Source: Sitta carolinensis
Lineage: Eukaryota; Chordata; Aves; Passeriformes; Sittidae
NCBI GenBank assembly: GCA_032173965.1
Contig: CM063290.1
Coordinates: 10,813,501-10,877,500, forward strand
DNA length: 64,000 bases
Reading direction: 5' to 3'
Part shown: positions 29,001 through 40,469 of the stretch, one piece after another
Layout of the letters: each line of letters opens with the position of its first letter
Position numbering within the stretch: position 1 is the first letter of the stretch
The notes under the pieces: model-generated
What the model was told of the DNA's origin: nothing
The model's database searches: none
The model's input: the letters and a program-made list of their open reading frames with translations, nothing else
Position numbers and translations under genes: made by a program

Positions 29001-32000
29001 GGACAGGGCGGTGCGGCACACCAGGTGTGTGTAGGAGAAGTAGAGCGTGGAGTTGAGCAGGAAGTAGGACTCGACGATCCTGCGTGCCTTCTCACTGATG
29101 TCGTAGAAGAGCCGGGCACTCTTCAGAGGGACACGGCCCTCGTAGCCATACTGGGCAAGGAGAAGGACAAAGAGAGGGCAGTGGCATGTGCAGACTGGAA
29201 GGAGGGCACGGGAGAGGAGGAGAAGGAGGAGGGAGCTGTACCTTGAGGGCTTTGAGGACAGTGGCTCCTTCAAATCTCTCATTCGGGGTGTGGGGGGAGG
29301 TTTTGCCCCTGTAACCATCTCCAGCCAACATGATCCCCTGAAAGGCATGAATACAGATGAGGGGTGAACTGGTTTGTCAGGAGAGAGGGATCTGCGGTGG
29401 AAGTACATGGCACCCTCTTCCCCAAATTCCCCAGGGCTGCATTCACTGGGCTGGGTGAGTTGGGGAAGAAAGGTGCTGCAGCTCTCTGTGAGCACTGAGG
29501 CTGGATATCAACCTCCCACCTCCTAATTGGGGATGTTCAGGCACCCTCAGTCCCTTCCCAAGTGCAGTTAATGGTGAATGAGAGGGCTTAACCAGACTTG
29601 TGGATGAGCATCCTTTGAGGTTGTTGGAACATAGGGAAAGAGCTTTCTGCACAGGCTCTGTCTTGCAGTGTATCTGTAAGCACAGCCCAGGATGGAGCAG
29701 CAGCTCCTGTGCTACAGTTCTGGGTGTGCAGTGGGGACAAGCATCCACCGGCTCTCCACAGGTATCCTGCTATCAGCTGTAACACTCAGCAAGGCATGAA
29801 CCCTGAAGCTCTCCAGAGGCTGGTCACACATTCAGCTGTCACACTCAGCCCAGGGCCATTGCCCACTCACACTGGCCACCCTGTGCAGCTCCCGACACTG
29901 CTCCTCAGAGATGACGTTGTCCAGCAGCACTCGCTGGGTGCCATTCAGCTGTCGAGAGTTGTAGACAAATTTCACATCGTTGTAGAGAAGAGGGCCCCCT
30001 GAGGAGAGACACAAAACCATCCTGCTGAACATGCCCTGGCCTTGTTGACATCTAGTACACTGGCTGGAGGCCAGCTGAAGTGACCCAGGTGCACTGACAG
30101 GCAAAGAGTTCCACAGCAGAGAGCAGAGTTTGGTCTCCCATCAGTAACCAAAGAAAGAGAAGCAATGGGAACACAAGGAGAGGAAATCAATTTGCTGCAG
30201 GAGCATCAGCATTTTCCACCTTCTCAACAGCTGCCTTGCAAATGCAGGGAGCACAGCCTGGAAACACCAAACCCCAGTGGGACACGGGACAGTGGCTAAC
30301 TTGGCTCTCCAGCTCAGCTGCCAACACCTATGTAGGTTCCCATTGCATTTGTGCTGTGTGGATGCTGCTGGCTTGGCATGCAAAGCACTCTCCACAACTG
30401 TCATCAGTGGTTTTTGTCTTCTACACACAGAGAAAACCTCACATAGTGCTGAGCTTGCAGCAAGCATTGCTCTCCTCCAAGAAGGAGGGCAGGGAGTCGG
30501 TGAGCCAGAGGACTCTCAGGATAATCCTCCTCCACTGAGGCAAAGAAGCTGCCATGGCTGACCCTGCTATCCCTCACATCCTGCCTCTGAGCTGCCTCCC
30601 TCTCCCTGCAAGCTTTTTACAGGAGCTTTCAATCCATCCCCATCAAATCTGACTGAGCAAAAAAACAGCAAGACCCCCAAACCACCATCTTTTGAAGCCT
30701 CTTCCATGCATCTCCTCGAAGAAAGAAAAGGAAGGAAGTGCTAACAATAAAAGCCTAAACCAGATGTTTCTCCAGGAGAAAAATTAAATACATCTAAACT
30801 GTGAAGAAAATTATTTGTTGTCACAGACAGCAACAAAAAGAGAAAGAAGAGCTGCAGATTCCTCTCACCATGTGGCACAAGGAAGCTTCTCTGTGACAAT
30901 GCTTTTGTAACTTTTACATTTCCTGTCTGTTGAGTCAAAACTGTGTTCTTGGCAGGTCTCCTTGGCCTATGGAGGACACATAAGCCCCACAGAGCCCTGT
31001 CATTAACCCACAGCTTTATTTCTGAAGCATTAGGTTTCTTGGAAATGGGAAAAATGGGAGGTTTCTGGTGTTCACTGTGCTGATTTTGTTGCTTGATAAC
31101 CACACTTATTGCAAATGCAGCTGGATCAGAATCAGAATTCTCAAATTCAAACTCCTGGCATGCTCCCATGGCTGAATTTTCCAGCTCAGATGTTGCTCTT
31201 CCCCAGCCATGGGCACAGGAGGGATGAACACAGACGGCATCGCTCACACTTAGAACATTTATTCTGATCCTGCCAGGGAACTAGTGGGGCAGCTCTGTGC
31301 CATGGGCACTGAATCCTGGTCCCACACTGACAGTGTGCTCCCACCTGCTTTCCTTGCCTCTGCCTGCTCTAAGCACCAGCAGAGACAGAGTTGTTTCCTG
31401 TGTCTGTGCTCTGTGAAAAACACCCCAAAGAAACTGAGGAATTCTTTGGACTTTTGGGAGTGAAGGAATTGGCAGAAAGGAGGAAGTGGGAAAGGGTAGA
31501 AGTACAGAAGAGTACAAAATTAAAACATACTTTTCTCTTTCAGCCTTTTCTTTTTCCAAGTAAAAAGAGAGAAAGAAAAAAGACAACAGAGAAAGGCAGC
31601 AGCTGGATGGACAAAAATCCCAGTTTCCTTTTGCATGGTTTCAGATTTCTTTGTAAACAGAAACATTCTGCAAGTAAACCAGAATAAGAGCATAGAAAGA
31701 AATAAAAATAGAAAGAACTCTGAAATTACTTGGTTATAAACAGCAAACAGGCCAGCACATATAATTCAACCAGCTCTTGGCCTAAGCAAGATCCTTGGTA
31801 TCTTCCTGTGGTATTTGCCTATTTCATATACAGCTAGAGAAGGGATATCAACATTCTGAGCACAACACTGAGCAGCTGGACAAAATTTGGGCTGGGGAAA
31901 GCTGTGAAATTCCCCAAAAAGCGCTACCACCCATTGCATTACAGGGAGTTTTAATTGACTGCTGCTGTGGGGCTGGCTCACTAGAGACACAAGACACCTC

Positions 32001-35000
32001 CTGGCTTGAGACAGTGTTGTTTTGCAGCAAGGATTCTGCTTTGGTGTTTGGCTACAATATTGTTTTTCAAAATTGTTAAGGGGAAAAATCCTGTCTTTAG
32101 TAGAAGATGTTATGGTATTTTCTGTGGTTGCCCAAAATGTGCTGAAATCAGTTGAAATGTCTGCTGACAGGCTTATAAACAAGTGATTTCATGTGAGCTA
32201 AGACATGAAATCGTAAGCTTAGTCTGAAAAGAGAAGTGGTTGCTAATGTGGTGTGATCCAGCACATTAAGCAAAGCATCAGGACAGGCTGCTTCCAGCAC
32301 CCATCCTTCTGCAGCCCGGGCAACAGGGAACACACTGATCTTAAAAGCACCTGGAGGAAAGACGACTGTTTGCTGGTTTGCTTTCCCCATGGTGAGGCAG
32401 ACCCAGACTCCCAGTTCTACATCTCAGGGCTCTGTACTGAGTAGCCCAGCAGGTGGGAAAACAAGTCCAAGGGGAGTGCAGTGTCCTGGAATCTACAGTC
32501 CCAAAAATGCTGTGGCAGCACTGAAGAACCTTCTGTCTCTTAAACAAAACTTGAACTTCCTTAAATAGGAGTAGCCCTCAATGCTCAGTGGCCAGCCTTT
32601 GCAGTCTGTAGTCTCTAGCAATAGGAAAAGAGAAACCCCCTGATTTTGTTGAAACATCTTCATCAGCCTTACCCTCCTTCAGCTCTCGATCTGGCTTCGG
32701 CATGGGTTTCTTTGTCAGGGACAGCCGCGGCCCATCCTCTGGTTCATTGCTGATACTTGATGGGACACTGAGGAGAAAAGAGAAGAGGAACATCCTGACT
32801 TTGGCCACAAGTTCGTGGACTTGCATTTTGCACCCTTTGGAAAGTAATACACAAAACCCCCAATCAAATCAGTACTTTGTACAAATGTCACAACCACAGA
32901 AGTTGAAGCCCTCAGCCTGTCCCGTAGCAAACATTGCTCTTCTGGTAATGGGAGCAACAGTTTCCACCAACAAAGCACAGACACCAACAAATCTGACCAG
33001 CACCACTTGCCTCATCAATCAAGTTCCCTCTAGACCATTGCTGGTTTTGAGGCACTCAGCTAAAACAAGGTCTTGTGGGGAATGTAAGGGGCAAAGGGCC
33101 CTCATTCAACCAGGCTGGTGTGCTGGGTGGATGGGCAGTACCCCTGAGTGGCAGGCTGGTACTGCACCCTGAGCACATCCACCTGATCCTGCCGTGGGGA
33201 ATGGTGACGCTGCAGCTCAGCGGGGTGACCGTGGCTCACCTGTGCTCGTCCTGGCGGGCACCGTACCTGTTCCAGTAGTTCTGTGGGAAAAGAGAGGACA
33301 AACTTCTTAATTCGATGCTCCAGCCAAAGCCAGGGCATTACCTGCTCTGCCTGATTCTCAGGGACATCAGCCAGCCTCTCTGGATCCACCCCACATAACT
33401 CTGGGCAATGGCCTGAGATCACCAGATTGAAAATGTGAATCCAAACTGGCACAGTGTGATGAGTACCTAGGAAGCCCAGTTTGCCCAGGCATCTATGTCT
33501 CACCATATCACCATGGCAGTGGCTGAAATTCAGGCACCATGGCAAGAGAGCTGGACGAGGCTGTATGTGCCTCTCCTTCACCCCAGGAATACCTTCTTCG
33601 CTTTGCCATCACTGTTTTCCTCTAGTGAACAAGCCAGGCCAAGACCCAGCTCCTGAGTCACCTACACAGGACTGGGCTCACAGGAGAGGGGCAGGGCAGC
33701 TGGCCCTAGAGCTGTACCTCCCGAGGGCCCTGGCCCAGCACACAGCGTTACCGGCTCCGTGTAGGCGTATCCCAGCCCGGCCGCCGCCACCTGCAGCAGG
33801 TGGGACTCCAGCCTGTGGCGCCGCAGCAGCGTTCTGGCTTCCTGAAAAGAGAAGGAAACAGCAGCAGTTGCACATGGCCAGCTTTTGCAAGACAGTGGAA
33901 ATGCACCTCTGCTTCAGAGAGGTTTGGTCTTCATGAAATGCTGCAGACTGCTGTGGGGTAAGGGATGCGTGGAGCAAGCCCAGGCACAAGGCTGAGCCAC
34001 CCAGTGCACGACAGAAGGTGTTCAGCAACCCATTTAAGAACCCTGAATCCCCAAAATGCATGTCCAGAGCTGGCAGAAACTCCTGAGCACCTTGGAGAGC
34101 CTCAAAATATCTGGGCAAAAGGCTGGCCAGAGAAACCCCAGCTGCAGTTCAGGCTGGTGGGCAGGGACCCTGGCTGGGCTGTGCCTCAGTTCCCCACATG
34201 GCCCTGGGATGCACTCAAGAGTGCTTGGATGGGGCCACAAAGCATAGCCAGCTGGAAATTGTCCATCAGAGGGCTTCATTTTGAATGAAAAATCTGCAAA
34301 CAAAATACTGGTATTTCTCCTAGAATACTGTTGTGCAAAAAATCCATTCTTTTCTTTACAGGAAACTTCAAAACACTGTAAATAATTAAATGTTTTTGCC
34401 AACTTCACGTTTTTTTCCTAGATTCATTTTGTGAGGGAAAAAAAACCAATATTTTCTTATTTTTCTTGTTTTCCTTTTTATCATTTTGTTTTTATTTTTT
34501 AGCACTTTGCCAAATTCACCTTGATTTGCCTGGAAGTCAAGGAATTCCCAAACGAATGGGAAAAACTAGTTCCTGCCAACACCCTACTTATGGTGCAGGG
34601 GGGATGATGATGAGGGATGGGAGGATGGGATGGACTTCTTTATGGTGAGGAAGGCAGCCCCAGGGCCACAGATAAAGGCTGCCCAGACTGGAGAGGAAGC
34701 CTGCCCTGCTGGGTCATGGAATGCACACTGTTTGGTTATTTGACCTCAGACTAACCCTGTGATAGAAGAGCTACTCCCTACAGAACAGGCTGAGCCCTGA
34801 ACACCAAGCTAAGAGACTTGAGAGTAATGCCGAGATCCCAGCCTCCCCTGGGAAAATATTTCTCCTTCCTCTCTGAAGAGATGCTGCCGTTTGCTCCGTG
34901 TTTCACTGCATTCCTCCTCCGCCTGCCCGCCAGAGCACTGGGCAAGAGGAGGGTTTGCACTCTTGGTCACTGCCCTCCCTGCCTTTGCTCAGGCTTTACT

Positions 35001-38000
35001 AGGCTGCTGTCCCCATTTAAAGCAGATCCTGTCCAGTGGCTTGTCCCCCACACCAGTGACTCTGCACTTGCACCCTGAAAATCACAACCTCAGCATCACC
35101 AGTGAGCCCAGCACTTCTGCTTCTCTTTTCAAAGTGGTCCCACTGGGGAAAGCTGCCAAGCTGCTTTTATTTCCAGCAGATTTTTTTGTTAAAGCCTCCA
35201 TCACGAGCTCTCGGGTGTCACTCTCTCTCACCTTTCTGGGTTTGATGGTGGCTGGATCCACTGTCCCTTCCAAGAGACCCTCGTAATAACCTGCATTCTC
35301 CAGGACATCTTCATCGTCAGGGTGGAAGAGCAGGTAGGACTTGGCACACTCCAGGGCTTTTACATAGTCACCAACTGGGGGGCAACACAACAGTGGTCAG
35401 GGGGGCACAGGGGCCTCATACAGAGCCCAGGAGGGAACTCTGCAGGGAGGGAAGCACAGCCTGAGCTCCCCACTGGCTGGAGCAGAAGCCCAGCACTTCA
35501 AAGGGCTCTTTTGATGCCGCTTTGTCTTAACCACTCCACTTCACCAGCAAGGAAACTGAGGCACAGATCAGGTGGTATCTGAATTGGATCCAGCTGGATG
35601 GGCAGGATGTGGATTCTGCCTGGCATCAAACTGCTTCTCAGTCTGTGCACCATCTCTCAGGGCCCAGGGGATTTTACCTGCCCCAGTAAACCTCTAACTG
35701 GGCAGAGGAATAAAGAAGCCTGTACACCATACATGAACTGACTCCTCCTGCTTTCTTCCTATTGTGTTGAAGAATGGAGAATCTTTATGTTTGAATAGAA
35801 ATTCTGACCCTTGCACAGTCTGCCCTTTTCAATAAAGATTATTAGCAAAAGCTTGAGAGAGCAGATTTCTACAGATTTCTATTTTCTTTTATGCAACAGA
35901 ACATAATAAAATAGCACACAATTGGCATTCTTTTTTAGCAATGCCAACCTCTGACATTTTTCCATGCTGCCCACTCCTGCAACTTTACTGTTAATCTTAA
36001 AATATTTGGTAATTGGCAAAAATTGGCATCCTGGGATAAGCTTGAGCTAGCTCATATATATGTTAAATATTAATTCAGAAAATGTATTGCTCATTTAAAA
36101 AATGTGAAACATATAAATCCCAAGAATTTTAATATCAAAAGGCAAGAGAAAGAACCCTAAAAATGCATGATTTATTTAAAGAATAGTAATGTTTAAGCAA
36201 AAGGTTTGGCTTCTAAAACCTGACTGATGATCTAAAACACCTTCATAAAACTACTTAATTGTATTTCAGCCACCTTGACTTTTGAAGTGACAATTTCCAA
36301 CGTCCTTTGCTTCTCTTTCAGACCATGCCTCTGCATCACTGTATTGTGGACATCAGGGGAAACAGCCTTACTCCCACATGGAACAATTGGGACTTGTACA
36401 AAACGAGCAGAACTCAGCAGGTGCAATGAGGAACAGTACAAGAGTCTTTACCTCTGTAATAGGCAAACTGCAAGTAGTCATAATGGAGGGGCAGGAAGTT
36501 CTCGATGGGCGAGATGCGGCCCGAGCGCGTGGCAAGCTCTCGGACACAGTCGTGTTTGCAGGCCAGCACCTGCATGTAATGATCTGCCAGGAGAAGAGGA
36601 GAAGGTGGTCTGAGCTGAGAAGGATGGCAACAGTGCCGACACAAGGACAGACAGAGGTTAAAACTCCTGAGCTGAAGGATGTGCAACTCTGTGCCCTGGC
36701 CTAGCAGGTGAGTGTGCACTGAGAGAAAGAGCTCAAAGCCAATTTGACCGAGTTCAGTTACGTATTTGCCCCCCTCAAGAAACGACTTCCTCCTTCTGTC
36801 AACTGTAGAGGGAGCTTGAGCATCTCTTTTGTGTGGCAGGAGCTGCTGCTCCTGCCCAGGGAACCGTGGGTGGCAGGTAGCACTTCATCCCCAAGAGACA
36901 AACCCACAAAGCAAGCAGAGACGTGAAGACAAGGTGGCCACATGTGCTGCCACATGAAATCCAGCTCCAGACTCCCTTCCTTCAGCTCATCTTTAGTCCT
37001 CTCCTTTCCTGCAGCAAGAAAGCTCCTGAGGGCACAGGGAGGTTTGGCTAAGAGGGGTTGGTGCAGATTCACAGCATGGCCAGTCTGAAAGGTCCAAGGA
37101 GCAAATCTGGGCAGCAGAAATCCTCCTGTTTGCTGCTTCTCAAAGATGAGGTATCCCCCAGGGAATCACAAGCACATGGTAAGCATCTGTCATTAACAAA
37201 GTTTCTTAATTGGTGGGAGTCCACAGCATAGGCGTTGTACCAGCTGTACAATTTCAAAGCCAACACTGACATCTGATTCCATTTTGGAGCCTTTGCTGCA
37301 ATGTACTTACGAATCTAATTTGCTTGCTCTGTCTTTGCACACCATTAAAAATCTTAATAAACAAACACAGGCTTGAAAATAACCATGTGCTCAGCTACCA
37401 AAGCATTTCTTACAGCTGCTATAAAAACTGCCTAAGGAATCTGCAATGAAATCAAGTGGAAACTCAGAACAGTGCCTATTTGCTCCTGACAGGTAGTCTG
37501 AGTAGTTATCTGACTTACCATACACATCCAGGGCACTACATTAAGAAAACCAAGAAGGAAAAGGACATAAATCATATTGCTGTAATTTAAACCTGTTTAA
37601 GCATCCTAGATCTGAAATAATCAATCCATCACTGAGAAGCACTGCTTTTTCTCAGTACTGTCAGAGTGCCCTAGAAATAGGCCTTACAGACTGGAATCAA
37701 TTCACTGAAATGCATCTGTCCCTGGGGAGATAAGGTGAGAGTGTTTCAACCCCAAGCAGCAGCACAGCAAATCACTTTGGGACAGAAAAGAGAAATGAGT
37801 TTTGAAGAAACCTAAACTCTCTTTTCTTGGTATATTACATGTTCCCACTCCCTATTGAAACATCTGGGCCTGGATGCCTTGGACCAGGGGTGAACTTTGG
37901 ATCATGCTCTTCCTGGAAGGAACCACCTAGTTTCCTACAGAAAAGCAGTTGCATCACAGATCTTATTTCCCTCCCTCAACTCCCTGTTTCTTTGGGCTCC

Positions 38001-40469
38001 TGAATGGTCCTGGGGTTTGGGGTCGCCACAGCACTGGCAGGGAACATCTGGCTGCTGTCCCTCCCAGGTGACGTCCTGCTCTGAGCACCACCACACCATG
38101 ACCCTGTCTGTGCTCAGGGTAGGCCAGCACAGAAACCCCTCAGCACACTGGAGCTGCACTCGACTTGCACAGCACAGGAACAGTTTGTGCTGTTTGAAGA
38201 GCAGCAGCTTTCAGTGAGAAGGATGCTGGGTTTGCTTTGCCACTGAAGGCTGCTCTCTTGATGTGTCCTGTTGAGGCTCTAAAAGCAGGCCTGATCAGCT
38301 GACAGCCACACTGGTACCAAGTCAGCCTTACAACAATTCTGGTTTTTGCATGGGTAAACAAACCCCACCAGGGCAGCTTCCCATCCGGTATGCTGGTGGT
38401 TTCTCCTTTTGGTTGTTTCAATTAGATTTCCTGTCTCTGCACAAATAGAATTATGCAAACCCAAAAAGCAGGCTGCATCTGAGTGAAGTATTTTCCACAC
38501 AAGAAGCAAGATTTCAGGGCTTGATGCAACTCCAAGACTATAAGCAGATAAATAAGATTTTTGTCACCAAACAAAGCTTAATTTATTGCTCTGCCTTCCC
38601 TTACGACTAATTAAATGTAATCTCATTTCTACTGAGAATGAACTGTTTTAATCCTCTCTGGCACAGAGCCACACATGCAAATCTGAAGATTACACAGCAA
38701 CGTTCAATTGTCTCCAGAGATTTCAGGCAAGATCATAATTAGGTGGGCCTCCACTAATGACAAATCCATCCTTTTGGATAGGGAGAAAATCCATGTTACA
38801 AGCCTTTTTGGCAACTTTCCTGGCCACCTGGATCATGGCCAAGAGAACTCTGCTGCTCTCTTCATGTGTTCTCAGAAACAGAAAACATAAACAAAGGCCA
38901 GCAATGTCTATATTCCAGGGAGGTGTGCAAGATTGTGTACAGGGGAAACGGAAGCAGTTTATGATAAAGCACCTAAACTTCCACCTCTAATGGAAAGCTG
39001 CAAATGCTCCACACATCTGGAAATGCAATTCTTCTAGCCCAGCTTCTATTCAGATGCTAGTTCACTGTCCTCTAAGTTTGCACTTACTGGGCTTCCAGGT
39101 GCCTCCTGCAGCGTTACTCACCAGGAGCAGAGATGGAAGGGAAGACACTTCAACAAATCCAGCCAAAGGCTCAAACTCAGTAATTCAAAACATTTCAGGG
39201 CCAAGGATGAGAACTCAAAATGCAAAAAGATCTCACCTGCAATGGCTTCATAGAGACCAGCCTTGTAATCGAGGTACTCGTGCTCCTCAAATCTCTGCGG
39301 TCCCTCACACATGACCTGGCAGTCCTCATCCTCGGAGTAGTATCCCTTCAAGGCACGCTCCAAGAGTTCAATGGCCAGCTCGTACTCCTCCTTGTCATAG
39401 TGCCTCACTCCAGCACTGTAGTCCTCCTGCAAAGCAGGCAGGCAGAACACAAACCATGAGCTATGCTGCCTGGAGCACAGCATCCTGCCCTTGCCACCTG
39501 CAGATGCTTTTGTAAAGAAGGTACAGGAGGACAGGGACAGGACAATCTCCCAGATACCAATCAGATATAACCACTTGTACCAAACCATGTTTAAGCCATT
39601 TATGGACTTTTGGACCAGGGGAACCTAATAAATCTACCTAAATGCTCTTCTGAACTTCTCCATACTTAGGGAATCCTCAGTGCCACTCCTAGATTATACA
39701 TTACATTAAAATAAAATTTTTTTTTGTTTTGTTTTTACCCTCCCACCAAGCAACACTGAATGCCAAGGGAACAGATTGGTCCTGACCTAGGAAGATCTTT
39801 CTTAGAATGGCCCTAACGAGCACCTTCATCAATTAACACCCCACAGCCACTCCTGCTCCCTTGAGTCTTGTGATATTGGGAAGCTGAGTGTGTCCCTTGG
39901 GCTTTTGCTTTGGGGAGATGGAGACAGCTGACATTTTCTTGCCTGCCACTCTGCACCCTCACCAGCACAGCCACCCATGTGCATGTACCCTGCCCAGGTA
40001 GGAGAACTCAGGTCAAAAGAAACACACAGAAGCTGAGATCTGTCATGGAAGCTTCCATCAAAGCTGTCTGCTGTGTGTGTTCACAGCCATGGATAACCCC
40101 AGAGCTCTCAGAGTAGAGGGACCAGGCTGGGGATGTAGCAATCAAAGAGCAGAGTGCCTAGAGAAGGCAGGAGTAGGCTTGCCTTAAGGGAAAATGCTGA
40201 AAGGGAGAGTTTGTTTTGCTGTATTGGTAAGAGTTTCCCCACTCATCGATTAATCTCTCTTGGCCTCCTAATCTCTCCTCTTCCTGATACTTTAGCCAGG
40301 CACCTCTTCAGCTCAGACTCACCATGTGCTGCCTGGCCTCCCAGTCAATCAAGCTGACCTTCCCTGACATGGTCTTGTAGTTCTCCAGGTCCTGCTGTAT
40401 CTCCATGTGCTCAGGGTTTGCCATGAAGAAGGTGTGAGCTGCATTTGCTGCCTCCTCCAGCTTGTTCAG
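25924..40469 (-). CDS. P3H2: P3H2 (prolyl 3-hydroxylase 2), exons 15 to 2
   Basis: Fourteen exons on the - strand encode most of prolyl 3-hydroxylase 2, an ER-resident 2-oxoglutarate/Fe(II) dioxygenase that makes 3-hydroxyproline in collagen chains, notably basement-membrane collagen IV (family knowledge). Seen directly: helical N-terminal repeats with CxxxC pairs (CQVMC in exon 3, CKHDC in exon 4), N-glycosylation sequons NGT and NST, the Fe-binding HAD in exon 12, the distal His in NPHGV and Arg ten residues later in exon 14, and a C-terminal KDEL retrieval signal in exon 15. Total coding length here is 1640 bp. Exon lengths fit the human protein except for one-base defects in exons 12, 14 and 15. 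P3H2 rather than P3H1 or P3H3 is called from overall peptide match, KDEL and position beside TP63. Exon 1 is outside the window. Confidence 0.96.
26016..27095 (-). other. P3H2: P3H2 intron 14
   Basis: The intron is 1080 bp, with gtgagt donor at the exon 14 end and cttgcag acceptor before exon 15. It has no recognisable content otherwise. Confidence 0.9.
27096..27237 (-). CDS. P3H2: P3H2 exon 14 (catalytic core), one extra base
   Basis: The acceptor is ccctgcag and the donor is gtgagt. The peptide starts ASIKPKCGRMISFSSGG and continues ENPHGVKAVTKGQRCA. It includes the distal iron-binding His and, ten residues on, the Arg expected to bind 2-oxoglutarate. After RCA the frame breaks by one extra base at 27137-27138; the conserved VALWFTLDPLYREL follows one frame over. 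The length is 142 bp against 141 expected. Because conserved peptide occupies both sides with no room for an intron, this is an insertion, not a splice site. Confidence 0.94.
27238..28166 (-). other. P3H2: P3H2 intron 13
   Basis: The intron is 929 bp, with a gtgagt donor and a gcag acceptor. No repeat or conserved peptide is seen. Confidence 0.9.
28167..28242 (-). CDS. P3H2: P3H2 exon 13
   Basis: The exon is 76 bp, with a ccccag acceptor and a gtgagt donor. The peptide is ALLYMNADFEGGEFIF to MDAKTVT. It forms strands of the double-stranded beta-helix dioxygenase core between the HxD motif (exon 12) and the distal His (exon 14). The first base completes the Ser begun in exon 12. The reading is intact. 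Confidence 0.96.
28393..28509 (-). CDS. P3H2: P3H2 exon 12 (HxD iron site), one base missing
   Basis: The acceptor is cctag and the donor is gtagga. The peptide begins QQERRNDLSHPIHADNCLLD and contains the HAD iron-binding pair. The frame breaks next to the CCCG at 28445-28448 (coding strand); EANECWKEPPAYTFRDY follows one frame over. The length is 117 bp against 118 expected. Without correction, a stop appears in exon 13. There is no long unbroken frame across this exon, so it is easily missed by frame-based gene finding. Confidence 0.93.
28510..28999 (-). other. P3H2: P3H2 intron 11
   Basis: The intron is 490 bp, with gtgagg donor and a tag acceptor that has a weak pyrimidine tract. The - strand is pyrimidine-rich around 28700-28830. 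Nothing else is recognised. Confidence 0.9.
29000..29150 (-). CDS. P3H2: P3H2 exon 11
   Basis: The exon is 151 bp, with a gcccag acceptor and a gtgagg donor. The peptide runs YGYEGRVPLKSARLFYDISE to THLVCRTALS. It contains the sequon NST and leads into the dioxygenase core. Human P3H2 has Ser at the first position where this sequence has Tyr. The reading is intact. Confidence 0.96.
29242..29337 (-). CDS. P3H2: P3H2 exon 10
   Basis: The exon is 96 bp (32 codons, phase 0 both ends), with a ctttcag acceptor and a gtacag donor. The peptide is GIMLAGDGYRGKTSPHTP to VLKALK. The intron to exon 11 is only 91 bp, near the lower limit for vertebrate introns. Confidence 0.96.
29871..29998 (-). CDS. P3H2: P3H2 exon 9
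   Basis: The exon is 128 bp, with a ctcctcag acceptor and a gtgagt donor. The peptide is GPLLYNDVKFVYNSRQLNGT to ELHRVAS, with the sequon NGT. The first two bases complete a Gly codon from exon 8. The reading is intact. Confidence 0.96.
29999..32672 (-). other. P3H2: P3H2 intron 8
   Basis: The intron is 2674 bp between exon 8 (gtaagg donor) and exon 9 (ctcag acceptor). Overlapping short frames on both strands carry no conserved peptide. No clear repeat was recognised. Confidence 0.85.
32673..32767 (-). CDS. P3H2: P3H2 exon 8 (linker)
   Basis: The exon is 95 bp, with a ctcctcag acceptor and a gtaagg donor. The peptide is VPSSISNEPEDGPRLSLT to PKPDRELKE. It aligns by position, length and ends with the human linker, but is among the least conserved parts. 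The split first codon gives Ser where human has Arg. It precedes the dioxygenase domain. Confidence 0.9.
33240..33280 (-). CDS. P3H2: P3H2 exon 7 (41-bp micro-exon)
   Basis: The exon is 41 bp, with a tcccacag acceptor and a gtgagc donor. It encodes NYWNRYGARQDEH plus two bases. The human equivalent begins NYW and contains RQDEN, so the match is clear despite its size. Phase in (0) and out (2) fits exons 6 and 8. It is too short for ordinary frame-based detection. Confidence 0.93.
33752..33841 (-). CDS. P3H2: P3H2 exon 6
   Basis: The exon is 90 bp (30 codons, phase 0), with a ttttcag acceptor and a gtaacg donor. The peptide is EARTLLRRHRLESHLLQVAA then AGLGYAYTEP. RRHRLES and the ending YTEP match human P3H2. 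The exon is much more GC- and CpG-rich than its flanks and has several Lys-to-Arg and Ser-to-Ala type changes. The start has no Met nearby, so it does not show as an open frame. Confidence 0.93.
33842..35231 (-). other. P3H2: P3H2 intron 5
   Basis: The intron is 1390 bp, with a gtgaga donor and a ttttcag acceptor. It contains T-rich sequence (34410-34500) but no recognised repeat or peptide. Confidence 0.9.
35232..35374 (-). CDS. P3H2: P3H2 exon 5
   Basis: The exon is 143 bp, with a ccccccag acceptor and a gtgaga donor. The peptide is GDYVKALECAKSYLLFHPDD to DPATIKPRK, part of the N-terminal TPR-like helical region. YVKALECAK and HPDDEDVL are shared with human P3H2. The reading is intact. 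Confidence 0.96.
36452..36583 (-). CDS. P3H2: P3H2 exon 4
   Basis: The exon is 132 bp, with a ctggcag acceptor and a gtaaag donor. The peptide is HYMQVLACKHDCVRELATRS to YDYLQFAYYR. It carries one of the CxxxC motifs (CKHDC) typical of the leprecan family N-terminal region and is highly conserved. The reading is intact. Confidence 0.97.
36584..39236 (-). other. P3H2: P3H2 intron 3
   Basis: The intron is 2653 bp, with a gtgaga donor and a ggcag acceptor. AT-rich stretches around 38560-38760 contain TAATTA-type motifs and might be regulatory, but there is no direct support. No repeat was recognised. Confidence 0.85.
39237..39426 (-). CDS. P3H2: P3H2 exon 3
   Basis: The exon is 190 bp, with a tttgcag acceptor and a gtgaga donor. 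The peptide is EDYSAGVRHYDKEEYELAIE to LDYKAGLYEAIA, a TPR-like repeat with the CxxxC motif CQVMC followed by EGPQRFEE, a leprecan-family hallmark. The reading is intact. Confidence 0.97.
40323..40469 (-). CDS. P3H2: P3H2 exon 2
   Basis: The exon is 147 bp (49 codons, phase 0 both ends), with a ttgttacag acceptor and a gtgagt donor. The peptide is LNKLEEAANAAHTFFMANPE to DWEARQHM, matching the TFFxANPEHME segment of human P3H2. Because it opens in phase 0 after an intron, it is internal: the start codon is in exon 1, beyond the right edge. Confidence 0.96.

Noticed and set aside
28683..29495. 270-codon - strand frame as one protein
   Set aside because: Only its middle (29000-29150) is P3H2 exon 11; the rest is flanking intron read through, as shown by splice sites on both sides.
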